Shown in pieces: positions 27,552-36,304 of a DNA stretch of 64,000 nt. Made by a program: the position numbers and the translations under genes. This DNA is from Roseburia sp. 499. Lineage in GTDB: Bacteria; Bacillota; Clostridia; Lachnospirales; Lachnospiraceae. The DNA is taken from NCBI RefSeq assembly GCF_001940225.2, contig NZ_CP135164.1, positions 2,604,001 to 2,668,000 on the forward strand, written 5' to 3'. The notes beneath the pieces were generated by a model. It did not search any database and was not told where the DNA came from. It worked only from the letters and a program-made list of their open reading frames with translations. Position 1 is the first letter of the stretch; every line of letters begins with the position of its first letter.

Positions 27552-28505
27552 TTAATTTTTTCTTAACTCCCCATCTTCCTGTCGATATATGTCACGAATA
27601 ATATACTGTGGTGTATTATTCACACTCAGATTCATTCGTCCTACATATTCTCCCAACAATCCCAACATCATCAATATGATTCCTCCTATTAGTAACACTG
27701 CCACCATAAGAGAACTCCATCCTATCACCGGCTCTGAAAAGCAAATTGCCTTAACCACTACATAAATTCCATACAAAAATCCCAATAAGGCAACCAACAT
27801 TCCTATCAAAGCTGAGAAACGAAGTGGCTTTACAGAAAATGCCACAAAACCATTAAACCAGACTTTCAAACACTTCATCAATGTAAAGTTTGACTTTCCT
27901 TCTTCTCTCACTCTATGTTCAATATAAACATTGGTCATCTTATTTGTGGAACGCAAGATTAATCCCCAAATATAAGGGAAGGAATTGCGGTCCACAAGCA
28001 TCTGTTCTACCACAAAACGATCCATGGCAAAATAACTACACAATCTCAAATCCTTTGGCTTATCCAAGAGCGCTGCTGCCATAATATCGTTCACTTTACT
28101 TCCAAAGTTCTTAAACTTACTATGTTTCTTCACCTTATACTTTCCAAAAACGACATCCCATCCCTCTTCTAACTTATCCAGAAGTTTCCATGCTTCCTTT
28201 GCCGGGTTCTGTCCGTCATCATCCAATGATACAATATAATCTCCCTTTGCAATAGAATATCCTGCCATAAGTGCACTGTCCTGTCCAAAATTTTTAGACA
28301 GATTTACTGCTACTACCCTTGGATTTTCTTTTGCAATTTTACGGATAGCTCCTATGGTATCATCCTTTGGAGATGCATCATTTACCAAAATAATTTCATA
28401 CTCGTATCTATCGTTTCCATAAAATTCTTCTTCTATCTCGTTTACTACATGTCCTACTGTGTGTTCCGAGTTATAACACGGAATCACAAATGAAAGTTTC
28501 TTCAT
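27552..28505 (-). CDS. GtrB/ArnC-like polyprenyl-phosphate glycosyltransferase
   Basis: This 317-residue protein has a GT2 domain (about residues 1-225: LSFVIPCYNSEH, LVNDASPKDDT, SKNFGQDSALMAGY, SLDDDGQNP) and two C-terminal membrane helices (about 230-255 and 265-290). It ends with GEYVGRMNLSVNNTPQYIIRDIY, characteristic of GtrB-type enzymes that make polyprenyl-phosphate sugars. The product would need flipping by GtrA-like or ArnE/F-like proteins, both encoded nearby. It lies 2 bp after the aminotransferase gene. Confidence 0.93.
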   Translation of the reverse strand: MKKLSFVIPCYNSEHTVGHVVNEIEEEFYGNDRYEYEIILVNDASPKDDTIGAIRKIAKENPRVVAVNLSKNFGQDSALMAGYSIAKGDYIVSLDDDGQNPAKEAWKLLDKLEEGWDVVFGKYKVKKHSKFKNFGSKVNDIMAAALLDKPKDLRLCSYFAMDRFVVEQMLVDRNSFPYIWGLILRSTNKMTNVYIEHRVREEGKSNFTLMKCLKVWFNGFVAFSVKPLRFSALIGMLVALLGFLYGIYVVVKAICFSEPVIGWSSLMVAVLLIGGIILMMLGLLGEYVGRMNLSVNNTPQYIIRDIYRQEDGELRKN

Positions 28506-28507
28506 GA

Positions 28508-29641
28508 CTATCCTCTTTTATAAAACTCCTTTATCTTTTCACATACATAATGTACATCTGATTCACTTACGTTGTAATGAAGCGGTAACCTTAATAACCG
28601 CTCACTTTCACGAGTAGTATGTCGATCCTCACCATGGAACACGCCATACTTCTTACCTGCTGCCACCGTATGAAGTGGAATATAGTGAAATACTGCTCCT
28701 ACTCCCTGTTCCTTTAAATATGCAATCAACTCACTGCGCTGTTCTATATCATCTGTCTTAATATAAAACATATGAGCATTATGTGTACATCCTTCCGGAA
28801 TTGTTGGAAGTTCTATCTTTCCTTCTTCCGCTAATTCTGTCAACTCTTTATAGTAAGTATCCCACAAATGCAATCTTTTATCGTTAATTTCATCTGCAAG
28901 TTCTAGCTGTGCCCACAAATAAGCGGCATTCATATCACTTGGAAGATAGGAAGAACCAAAATCTACCCAAGTATACTTGTCCACTTCTCCACGCCAAAAC
29001 TTACTACGATCCGTTCCCTTTTCACGAATAATTTCCGCCTTGTCGCGATTCGCAATATCACGAATTAGAATCGCACCGCCTTCTCCCATAGAATAGTTCT
29101 TGGTCTCATGAAAAGAATAACATCCATAATCTCCGATACTACCCAACGGTCTTCCCTTATAGCTACTCATAACCGCCTGCGCCGCATCCTCCACTACTGC
29201 AAGATGATGCCTGTTGGCAATATCCATAATAGTATCCATCTCACATGCAACTCCGGCATAATGCATAACACAAATTGCTTTGGTTTTATCTGTAATCGCA
29301 TCCTCAATCAATGTTTCATCTACATTCATAGTATCCGGTCTAATATCTACAAATACAATCTTAGCCCCGCGCATAACAAAAGCATCCGCTGTAGATGCAA
29401 AGGTATAAGAAGGCATAATGACCTCATCTCCCGGCTGAATTCCAACCAAGAGTGCTGCCATCTCCAACGCGTGAGTACAAGAAGTTGTCAACAATGCCTT
29501 CGGACTTTGCATCCGTTCTTCTAACCACGCATGGCACTTCTTGGTAAACACGCCATCTCCACAGATGTGTGCATTTTCCACCGTCTGCCTCATATATTCA
29601 AATTCCTTCCCTGTAAAGGGAGGCTCATTAAAGTGTATCAT
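28508..29641 (-). CDS. wecE: dTDP-4-amino-4,6-dideoxygalactose transaminase
   Basis: This 377-residue PLP-dependent sugar aminotransferase of the DegT/DnrJ/EryC1 family starts MIHFNEPPFTGKEFEYM after GAAGGAG, so a longer frame from 29722 is rejected. It has the PGDEVIMPSYTFASTADAF block, VVEDAAQAV, and FHETKNYSMGEGGA with the PLP-binding lysine. The overall sequence agrees with WecE/RffA, which makes dTDP-fucosamine precursors. It heads the transferase cluster and indicates a 4-amino-dideoxy sugar in the polymer. Confidence 0.92.
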   Translation of the reverse strand: MIHFNEPPFTGKEFEYMRQTVENAHICGDGVFTKKCHAWLEERMQSPKALLTTSCTHALEMAALLVGIQPGDEVIMPSYTFASTADAFVMRGAKIVFVDIRPDTMNVDETLIEDAITDKTKAICVMHYAGVACEMDTIMDIANRHHLAVVEDAAQAVMSSYKGRPLGSIGDYGCYSFHETKNYSMGEGGAILIRDIANRDKAEIIREKGTDRSKFWRGEVDKYTWVDFGSSYLPSDMNAAYLWAQLELADEINDKRLHLWDTYYKELTELAEEGKIELPTIPEGCTHNAHMFYIKTDDIEQRSELIAYLKEQGVGAVFHYIPLHTVAAGKKYGVFHGEDRHTTRESERLLRLPLHYNVSESDVHYVCEKIKEFYKRG

Positions 29642-29657
29642 TTTTTTACTCCTTCGC

Positions 29658-29858
29658 TCATTTCTTATTACGATTCCGTATATATAGCCAGCTTTCTGCA
29701 TAATCTTTCCGCTGTTGTTCATCCATCTCGCTATATTTGGAAAAACTTAATTTAGAAGGAACCATTTGTATTCCCTCACATTTATAACACATTACTTCTT
29801 TTCTTCTGGATACTGTTGTCATACTGCCGCATCCTGGGCAGATAAATACTTTCATCAT
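29658..29858 (-). CDS. small zinc-ribbon protein
   Basis: This 66-residue protein has CPGCGS and CYKCEG about 16 residues apart, enough for one zinc ribbon, followed by a charged helix (MDEQQRKDYAESWLYIRNRNKK). An AGAAGG site precedes a double ATG; either Met may start it. It lies 16 bp before wecE. I do not recognise a family with a known role. Confidence 0.65.
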   Translation of the reverse strand: MMKVFICPGCGSMTTVSRRKEVMCYKCEGIQMVPSKLSFSKYSEMDEQQRKDYAESWLYIRNRNKK

Positions 29859-30002
29859 CCGTCCTTCTCACATCCTGATTCACATATTATAATCCGCCTC
29901 CCTATTGTAGCATTGAATCTCAAAAAGGGCAAGTTTTGGAAAAAATCCCGTTTATTCATTTATCCCTAAACTTTTTATTATTACAAAATTCTCTAAAAAA
30001 AG

Positions 30003-30055
30003 CCATGACATCTGGTTACAAATTTCACCCAAAATCCTTGCACCGGATGTCATGG
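30003..30055 (+). promoter_or_regulatory. 53 bp dyad upstream of peptide gene A (probable regulator operator)
   Basis: CCATGACATCTGG (30003-30015) faces CCGGATGTCATGG (30043-30055), with 12 of 13 bases complementary. The dyad spans 53 bp, and its right arm reaches the place where a -35 box should be. The dyad at 38944-38996 has the same span and distance to the -10, but a different sequence. Confidence 0.7.
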
Positions 30056-30081
30056 GGTTTCGACATTTTTTTTCACATAAT
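30053..30081 (+). promoter_or_regulatory. activator-type promoter of peptide gene A
   Basis: The -10 CATAAT (30076-30081) has only TGGGGT at the -35 position (30053-30058), 17 bp upstream. Such a weak -35 next to a dyad suggests dependence on an activator. Confidence 0.55.
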
Positions 30082-30112
30082 GGCTTTACAACAAACCAAG
30101 GAGGTAAATCTT

Positions 30113-30271
30113 ATGAAAAAAAATGTTTTAAAATCTACAAAATCTATTATTTTTGCTATTGCAGTATGTGCAGTTGCAGCACTGGGTGTCTTTAGTGCAG
30201 TTTCTGCTTCTGATACTCAAGAGGTAACGATTGTAGCTACGCATCCCGATTTTATCGGTGGTACATATTAA
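30113..30271 (+). CDS. secreted peptide precursor A (52 aa), putative signalling peptide
   Basis: The ATG at 30113 follows a perfect AAGGAGG with 8 nt spacing. The product has a Lys-rich start, a hydrophobic core (about residues 11-29), and a signal peptidase site after SAVSA. The predicted mature part is 20 residues, SDTQEVTIVATHPDFIGGTY. The gene converges on the HTH/TPR regulator with 2 bp between stop codons. Its promoter layout and its C-terminal pattern (TxP[D/E][F/W]xxxx[Y/F]) match those of peptide B. I infer a pheromone precursor read by the convergent regulator; no homologue is known to me. Confidence 0.75.
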   Translation: MKKNVLKSTKSIIFAIAVCAVAALGVFSAVSASDTQEVTIVATHPDFIGGTY

Positions 30272-30273
30272 CT

Positions 30274-32118
30274 CTAATATAGAATTTTATCGTTCCATTC
30301 CTCTTCGTAATAATTATATATTTTATTGCAAAGATTAGGTAATCTCAACATATCAGCAAGAAAAAAAGCCTGTTCTAAGATATAGCGGGCTTCTTTTTCA
30401 TTTTCTAACTTCCCCTCTTCTCGTATTACCCACCCAAGGCAATACAAAAAACTTGGTAACATCTCATCTCTTCCTGCCATCATACAACTTCTAATTCCAT
30501 AATTTAAAATTTCCTTTGCCTTGCAATAATTATGTTCCATTCCCTCCATCAATCCAATATTATAAGACAACAAACGGTACTCGGTAATACAATATATTTT
30601 ATCTATATTGCTTTCTTCCACATAATTCCATAACGCATAATAAATTTCCCTTGCCTTCCTCTTTTCTCCTATCGTATAATATCCGCTTGCAATATTAACT
30701 AACAAAAAAATCTCGTTACGTGATAATGGCCAATTTTTAATATCTACATTTTCAAATTCCGGCATAGTAATCCGCACTGCTTCTTCCAATTGTTGTATAT
30801 GTTCTTCAAAACCTATTGTTTTGTTATGACCATTCAAAAAGGCATCATATCTTGCAATATATTGCTGATTATTTAAAGTATCATTCGATATTTCTTTTCT
30901 TATCTTTTTCCACTCAACTAATGCTTTTTTCAGTTCTTGTCCACTAATTAATTTCTCTACGGTACGTATCTTCTCATGCATACTGTATTCTTGGGCATTA
31001 ATAAAAAAGCGATTTCGTTCCTGCGCCTGATTCATCTTCTCCATCAACGCACGATAACTTTTCTCCTTAGGAGAACATTTCCCGGTTTCTATTCTGGAGT
31101 ACTGTTCCACCGTACAGACATCCTCGCTCACTTTTTCCTGTGACAATTTGCAAAGTTTTCGACATTTCGCTATGATTTCATTACTAACACTTACATCCTT
31201 TTGCACATTTGTGCAATACAACATAGCTTCTTCCGATAAGTCGCCATATTCTTCCCACAATTCCTTCAAAACCATTACTTGCTTTTTATATTGTGCATAA
31301 TCCATCTCTTCCCGAATGGTAAAACGTCTTCCTTCTACACGTCTTCGTTCTTCCATCCCCCACATAATCTGCTCTAACAGTTCCTTTAGCAAAAATATGA
31401 TTCCATTCTCAACTAACATATCTGCTGCTTTCTGCGAAAGAGTAATGACATCCTCATATCGGTCTTCCTTTTTCAAAAAATCATCGTAAATCCTCACCAC
31501 TTTAGGGTAAATCTTTACCAGCTCCTCCTCATCCCATTCTTTTTTCCGTATATTCTTCAAAAGATTTTCCGTCATCTCTATGGCAATCTCTTCTTCTCCT
31601 AAATGACTATAAGACTCTACTATCAGTAAAACAATCTGCATCTCATCTCTGCCCATCAGAGAATCCTTCACTTTTTCTATACAAAATTTTGGCACTGTAG
31701 CTTTCAATGCGTCGTTAAAAAGCTGCAGTGCCCCTTCCCAATCATTATCTCTCTTCCCTTTTATCATACCCTGACATTTTTTCACAAACTGCTCATGCAG
31801 TTTCTCTATTCCTACATTGGCCTCATACCTCTGTATCTCCTCTTCTGCCTTATCGTAATCGCCATACAAAATACAATTCCAGATTTTTCTACGCAATTCC
31901 ATTATTTCATAATCGCCAATATGAACAATGGTCCAGAACTTATCCTGTGATTTTCCTAACCGTTGTAGAAATACATCTATATTCCACTTTCCTATATTCT
32001 GCTCTGTCCATTCCAATCTTGATAATGTAGCTACTGAGCATATTCCTTCACATAACTCATTCTGTGAAATTCCTGCTTTTTCTCGTTCTTCAAAGATAAT
32101 TTTTCCGATTCCGTCCAC
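30274..32118 (-). CDS. tandem XRE-HTH/TPR regulator A (RRNPP-like)
   Basis: This 614-residue protein starts at GTG 32118 (GAAGG site). That start aligns exactly with MSGIGK of paralogue B, so the ATG at 32160 is less likely. It has an N-terminal XRE helix-turn-helix (first 55 residues, REKAGISQNELCEGICSVATLSRLE), TPR-like helices, then a second HTH in the middle (about 313-362, CKLSQEKVSEDVCTVEQYSRIETGK) and more TPR-like helices. The two halves repeat the block TxPxF...RxEx..LL....Y...GE...A. RRNPP regulators bind short imported peptides in such TPR domains. Convergent with peptide gene A. Confidence 0.85.
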   Translation of the reverse strand: MDGIGKIIFEEREKAGISQNELCEGICSVATLSRLEWTEQNIGKWNIDVFLQRLGKSQDKFWTIVHIGDYEIMELRRKIWNCILYGDYDKAEEEIQRYEANVGIEKLHEQFVKKCQGMIKGKRDNDWEGALQLFNDALKATVPKFCIEKVKDSLMGRDEMQIVLLIVESYSHLGEEEIAIEMTENLLKNIRKKEWDEEELVKIYPKVVRIYDDFLKKEDRYEDVITLSQKAADMLVENGIIFLLKELLEQIMWGMEERRRVEGRRFTIREEMDYAQYKKQVMVLKELWEEYGDLSEEAMLYCTNVQKDVSVSNEIIAKCRKLCKLSQEKVSEDVCTVEQYSRIETGKCSPKEKSYRALMEKMNQAQERNRFFINAQEYSMHEKIRTVEKLISGQELKKALVEWKKIRKEISNDTLNNQQYIARYDAFLNGHNKTIGFEEHIQQLEEAVRITMPEFENVDIKNWPLSRNEIFLLVNIASGYYTIGEKRKAREIYYALWNYVEESNIDKIYCITEYRLLSYNIGLMEGMEHNYCKAKEILNYGIRSCMMAGRDEMLPSFLYCLGWVIREEGKLENEKEARYILEQAFFLADMLRLPNLCNKIYNYYEEEWNDKILY

Positions 32119-32240
32119 ACTTTCACCTTCGCTTTTCTTATTCTTTCCATATTCTACCATTCTTTTAAGGCATTTTCTCTTTTATTCGAAAATTGCGAAT
32201 TTTATTTGTATTTTATCGACGAAATCCGTCAAGATAATCC

Positions 32241-32273
32241 AAAAATCGCCCATACTGCAAGAGTACGGGCAAT
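32241..32273 (-). terminator. Rho-independent terminator of LCP gene 2
   Basis: GCCCATACT (32248-32256) pairs with AGTACGGGC (32262-32270), with one G-T pair, followed by TTTTT on the minus strand. It separates LCP 2 from regulator A. Confidence 0.8.
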
Positions 32274-32280
32274 CTTTTCC

Positions 32281-33315
32281 TTAATACCCTGTATTACTAT
32301 GAACCGTTTCACTTAACTTCTTCACTGTCTGAGACGGAGTATATGACTCATTGGTATATAAAAACTCATGAAGCTGAATAACATTGTTTTCCAAATCTAC
32401 TGGCACTACTACGCTTCCAAGTTTTCCAAGACTTGTTGATTCCTTATCAAATGGGAAACCGGTGTTTTCTCCCATATGATACTTTGTCATATCAGTTGCA
32501 AGACCTAAAATCTCTGTAGCACTTAAACTAGTAGAAACCTCCGGAAGTATTTCATCTAACATACTGTTCAAGGTAAGTAAATCTGTTTCTTTTGCCTTTT
32601 CGAACATCTTCGTAATAACTGTTCTTTGACGTTCTGTTCGTTTATAATCCCAACCTGTAGTATACCGGATTCTTGCATATGCAGTAGCCTGAACACCATC
32701 ACACATTTGTTTTCCGGCACTTACATGCTTACTTTTCTTTCCTGTTACCTCACTTACACCATCGATATAATCATTCATATATCCTACTTCTTCAGATGTA
32801 ATCTCCAATTCGATTCCACCTAAAAGATTTACCGCATCTACTACCGCGTTAAAATCTACCGCAACATAATCACTGATTGTCAAATCTAAGTTCTTATTAA
32901 GCATATTAACCGCCTGCTCCGGTCCACCACTACTGTATGCCGCATTGGCTTTTCTGAACTTATCCTCATCTATATCCAGATAAGTATCACGATATACGGA
33001 TGCCATCTTTATTTCACCAGTATCGCCATTAATGCTTACTACAATAATTGTATCACTATTTCCGCTTTCAAAATTTCCATTGGAACGATTATCCAGTCCA
33101 AACAATGCAATTGTAGTATATCCCTGCATTGCCTCCTCTGTCTCTTGCGGCAATTCATTTACCTTGATGTTCTTCATCTCAATTTTATCCATCTTACTGA
33201 ACTTGCTCCAGATGAATGCTACAACTGCAAGAATCAATGCAAAAATTACCGCTAATACCACTAATACTATCTTCCGTTTTTGTCTTTGCTTTTTGCTACG
33301 CCTTTTCTTTTCCAT
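32281..33315 (-). CDS. LCP family glycopolymer ligase 2
   Basis: This 344-residue protein has a basic head, a membrane helix (about residues 16-38), then the LCP domain with GLDNRSNGNFESGNSDTIIVVSI, ASVYRDTYLDID and ARIRYTTGWDYKRTERQR. It closely resembles LCP 1 at 23284-24447, including the C-terminal GENTGFPFDKES and LHEFLYTNESYTPS blocks. This indicates duplication within the region. It would attach a surface polymer to peptidoglycan. It lies downstream of LCP 3 and the sortase with a 112 bp gap, and ends at a terminator. Confidence 0.94.
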   Translation of the reverse strand: MEKKRRSKKQRQKRKIVLVVLAVIFALILAVVAFIWSKFSKMDKIEMKNIKVNELPQETEEAMQGYTTIALFGLDNRSNGNFESGNSDTIIVVSINGDTGEIKMASVYRDTYLDIDEDKFRKANAAYSSGGPEQAVNMLNKNLDLTISDYVAVDFNAVVDAVNLLGGIELEITSEEVGYMNDYIDGVSEVTGKKSKHVSAGKQMCDGVQATAYARIRYTTGWDYKRTERQRTVITKMFEKAKETDLLTLNSMLDEILPEVSTSLSATEILGLATDMTKYHMGENTGFPFDKESTSLGKLGSVVVPVDLENNVIQLHEFLYTNESYTPSQTVKKLSETVHSNTGY

Positions 33316-33427
33316 TTATCCATCCTCACTGTCCTTACTTTTAAATCAACTTTATACAATGTAGGATTATAGCACATCCCTTTTCACAATAACATATCTT
33401 TTGTCCAGATTAAGAGATTCTTAAAAT

Positions 33428-34528
33428 TTACTTTACCTCTTCATAAAAAATATCAATAATCATCTGATAAAGTTCTTCTTCCTTTACATAATATTCTTCA
33501 TACTTCTCCCCCATCTGCACATCAACATCCACAATATGAAGACAATCTTCCGAAATATTACACTGTATTGCCTCTGATGCCAAATAGGTCACTTCATCTA
33601 CGCTAATATCCGTAACCATATATTCACTCAGCGTTCGATATAGTTCCACAGGCAATGTGATGTCACTTCCAATGGCGGACTTCGCTGCCTGTGCAAAAGA
33701 CATCAAATATTCCTTCTGCCTTCCGATACGTGCTAAACTACTTTGTGCCACCGTAATATCTCTTCCCCCAACAAAGTCTAGTGCTGCATCACCCTGTAAA
33801 AGGACATCGTTCCCCGCAATAAATTCCTTGTTCAGTAATGTTAAATCTTCATCAATATGTACCTGAACTCCACCTACCGCATCATTGATAATAGGTAATG
33901 CCAACATATTAATAGAGCAATAACCATTGATTGGCAATTGATAAAACAGATTGGATACTGCTTCTTCCATTAATTCGCAGCTCCATTCTTTTCCATCACC
34001 ATACGCATGTTGAAGGGTTATCTGCAAGTTTTCTGTACCTGCATATTCCCCGGCTATAGAATACTTCTTTACCGGAACCATAATATCTCTTGGAACTGCT
34101 ATTACATCCAACGTATGGTTCTTGGTATCCAACGACAGAATAAATATTGCATCTGCCTGACCAGCCCGTCTGCTCTTTTCTATTTCTTCTCCCTCAGAAA
34201 TTCTTTCGTCTTCGTCCGCCCACTCATCTAAGTTATCCTGACGAATATCGATTCCGAGACAGAGAATATTTATCATATCCTCTTTGTATTGATATTTCTT
34301 CCCCTTATAGGTAATATAGTCATTTTCTTTATCCGCTTGCACATTCTGCGTTTTTTCCTTCAGACTTTTTTCTCCACTGTAGCGCAGAATCATAAAAGTT
34401 GCCACAATTCCAACAAGTAATACAGCAACAATGCTACAAACCGTGATAAGAATTATTTTTCTTTTCTTTCTTTTTGCCTTACGTCTTTTGACTTCTGCAA
34501 GAGTCAATCCCTCTCTATTCTGCTCCAT
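33428..34528 (-). CDS. divergent LCP family protein 3
   Basis: This 366-residue protein has a very basic N-terminus, one membrane helix (about residues 24-48), and an LCP domain from about 85 with INILCLGIDIRQDN, ADAIFILSLDTKNHTLDVIAVPRDIMVPV and FVGGRDITVAQSSLARIGRQKEYL. The catalytic arginines are present, but the sequence is distant from LCP 1 and 2 and carries an acidic insert (DERISEGEEIEK). The start overlaps the sortase gene by 14 bp and has only a weak ribosome site, so translation is probably coupled to the sortase. Confidence 0.85.
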   Translation of the reverse strand: MEQNREGLTLAEVKRRKAKRKKRKIILITVCSIVAVLLVGIVATFMILRYSGEKSLKEKTQNVQADKENDYITYKGKKYQYKEDMINILCLGIDIRQDNLDEWADEDERISEGEEIEKSRRAGQADAIFILSLDTKNHTLDVIAVPRDIMVPVKKYSIAGEYAGTENLQITLQHAYGDGKEWSCELMEEAVSNLFYQLPINGYCSINMLALPIINDAVGGVQVHIDEDLTLLNKEFIAGNDVLLQGDAALDFVGGRDITVAQSSLARIGRQKEYLMSFAQAAKSAIGSDITLPVELYRTLSEYMVTDISVDEVTYLASEAIQCNISEDCLHIVDVDVQMGEKYEEYYVKEEELYQMIIDIFYEEVK

Positions 34529-35297
34529 CTTCTATTAATACCGCCTCTACCAGCCATCTATTATCCGGCTGTCCTCCAATACAAGTTGCAAGTGTAATAA
34601 TATTACTATCCGTTCCAACTTCTACGTTTTCGTCAAAACCAGATTCCATAGTACGCACGCCCTTGATTTCATCAAGAAATCTTTGACAACCTTCCGGTGT
34701 ACTATAATCAAAACTATGCATAATATGACGGTCATCAAATACTACTGCCGCAAATATCTGATATTTTAAAGTCCTGTCTGGCAAATAAATATAAACATAC
34801 GGATTTTCTTCCAAAAATTCTTTATCTTCATACTTATGAAGCCCGGCAAACATAGTGCCATTTTTCATATTATGCCCATAGATTACTGTATTAAAATCTG
34901 TAAAGTCTTTGCTATTCACTGCTTCTGTATAAATAGATCCCGGAAGTCCCTCTGTTCCCTCGATAGTATGATTTAAATAATAAGCATCATCATCTGCCCG
35001 TTGCGCGATTGGATAATCAATCTCCGTTCCCGGTATCTGAATCCATGCATATATCTCTTCATTTGTTTTCCATAATTCTTCAAAATCAATAGGACTTACA
35101 TAAGGTTCATCTGACTCTTCTTCTGAATCTTTTACTTCCTTCTCTACAGAGACCTTTGCCTTTTCCTTTATCTCTTCATATTCATCTTTCGCATTATTTT
35201 GTTTTACAAAATATGCTATGATAAATCCTACGCTTAGCACAAATACTAATATTAATACACTTAAAATAATGATATTCCTTTTTTTCTTCTTATCCAT
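34515..35297 (-). CDS. class B sortase
   Basis: This 260-residue protein has an N-terminal membrane anchor (about residues 9-30) and a sortase domain with His142 (VIYGHNM), Cys239 (ITLATC) and Arg247 (DNRW). The YAWIQIPGTEIDYPI and DTDAYYLNH-like blocks are class B features. It would join a surface protein to the wall. The likely substrate is the neighbouring protein (35386-36132), which ends in APKTGE plus a membrane anchor. Clostridial class B sortases that recognise [S/P]PxTG make this pairing reasonable. The start has GGAGGAG. Confidence 0.94.
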   Translation of the reverse strand: MDKKKKRNIIILSVLILVFVLSVGFIIAYFVKQNNAKDEYEEIKEKAKVSVEKEVKDSEEESDEPYVSPIDFEELWKTNEEIYAWIQIPGTEIDYPIAQRADDDAYYLNHTIEGTEGLPGSIYTEAVNSKDFTDFNTVIYGHNMKNGTMFAGLHKYEDKEFLEENPYVYIYLPDRTLKYQIFAAVVFDDRHIMHSFDYSTPEGCQRFLDEIKGVRTMESGFDENVEVGTDSNIITLATCIGGQPDNRWLVEAVLIEDGAE

Positions 35298-35312
35298 AAT
35301 CTCCTCCTATAA

Positions 35313-35344
35313 AAAGCTGTATACTTATATAAGTATACAGCTTT
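35313..35344. terminator. perfect 32 bp palindrome, bidirectional terminator
   Basis: AAAGCTGTATACTTAT and its exact complement are fused head to head with no loop mismatch. A-rich and T-rich flanks lie on both sides. It follows the surface protein gene on the minus strand and precedes the sortase gene, so it should cut sortase expression from the stronger upstream promoter. Confidence 0.8.
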
Positions 35345-35385
35345 CTTATTTACCACACAACTACTTTTTATTTGTACCTTATTAA

Positions 35386-36132
35386 CTAGCGAACTGTTTT
35401 CCGTCTTTTTGTATATACCAAAATACCTGCTGCACTAATCAATGCAAACATTCCTGCTACATAGATACCAGCGAACTCACCGGTCTTTGGTGCAGTAGTA
35501 GTTGTTGCTGTCTTTGTTGCTGTTGTTGCTGCTGTTCCTGTTGTTCCTGCAGCTGCTGGTGCCTTAGCATCCTGTGCGCAGATTACATATACAGGAGAAA
35601 GAGAAGTAAATCTTCCTGTAAGTGTTCCGTTTCCTGCTGTAGTCTTAATGAATTCCCATGTTCCGTCATCTTTTAAATGTAATAAAAACCATACACTATC
35701 TCCAGCACTTGCATAAGGAGCCTCGATTGTAATGTCAATTCCCTCTGCCGGCATTGTAGTACCTGCTGGTAATTCTAAGCTAAAAAAGTCCTTTACAAAA
35801 GGTGCCTTATTAGCATCTGTACTAGATGTGTAACCTGTTACAGTTTCAAACAATGTCTTTACATATGCATCCTGTGCTGCTTTACTTTCCGCATCAAAAA
35901 ATTTCAATAACTCAGCCTGCTGTGCTGCTGTAGATTGCGCTATTATATTTATCTCATTATATGTGAAATCTAACGCTACAGCTACTCCTCCTACAGTTGT
36001 TGTTGCTGAAGTTGCATATCCTTCCTGATATGGCGTATCATCTACAACTGGACTCTCTGCTGCAAAAGCTGTCATTCCCATGGATAATGTCAATACCATA
36101 GCTGCTACTAATGTAACTAATCTTTTCTTCAT
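35386..36132 (-). CDS. sortase-anchored surface protein
   Basis: This 248-residue protein has a signal peptide (about residues 1-25, ending AFAAES), a soluble domain of about 150 residues that I do not recognise (residues 30-190), an Ala/Thr stalk (about 190-215), and the sorting signal APKTGE. A hydrophobic stretch and RRKTVR at the end follow it. The AAGTTGTAATA-type linker is low complexity. Its own consensus promoter is at 36226-36254 and a GGAGG site precedes the ATG, so it is probably highly expressed. It is the only protein in the window with a PKTG signal. Confidence 0.85.
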   Translation of the reverse strand: MKKRLVTLVAAMVLTLSMGMTAFAAESPVVDDTPYQEGYATSATTTVGGVAVALDFTYNEINIIAQSTAAQQAELLKFFDAESKAAQDAYVKTLFETVTGYTSSTDANKAPFVKDFFSLELPAGTTMPAEGIDITIEAPYASAGDSVWFLLHLKDDGTWEFIKTTAGNGTLTGRFTSLSPVYVICAQDAKAPAAAGTTGTAATTATKTATTTTAPKTGEFAGIYVAGMFALISAAGILVYTKRRKTVR

Positions 36133-36225
36133 AAATTTTTTCCTCCATCCTCTTGTGTGGTATTTTATATTCTATAAATCCAGTTCAAAAACCCTTCTGG
36201 CATTTATATACACATCTATAAAGAG

Positions 36226-36254
36226 ATTATACGTCTCTTACTTTTTTGTTTCAA
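36226..36254 (-). promoter_or_regulatory. sigma-A promoter of the surface protein gene
   Basis: On the minus strand: TTGAAA (36249-36254), 17 bp, TATAAT (36226-36231). The transcript leader is about 85-90 nt. Confidence 0.8.
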
Positions 36255-36304
36255 TAGTTTTTCCACATTTTCGTCACATTTTACTATTTTTCGCACATTA
36301 TAGT

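Noticed and set aside
29936..30271. 111-residue reading that includes peptide A
   Set aside because: The upstream part crosses the dyad and promoter. The Met at 30113 has the strong ribosome site and starts a normal signal peptide.
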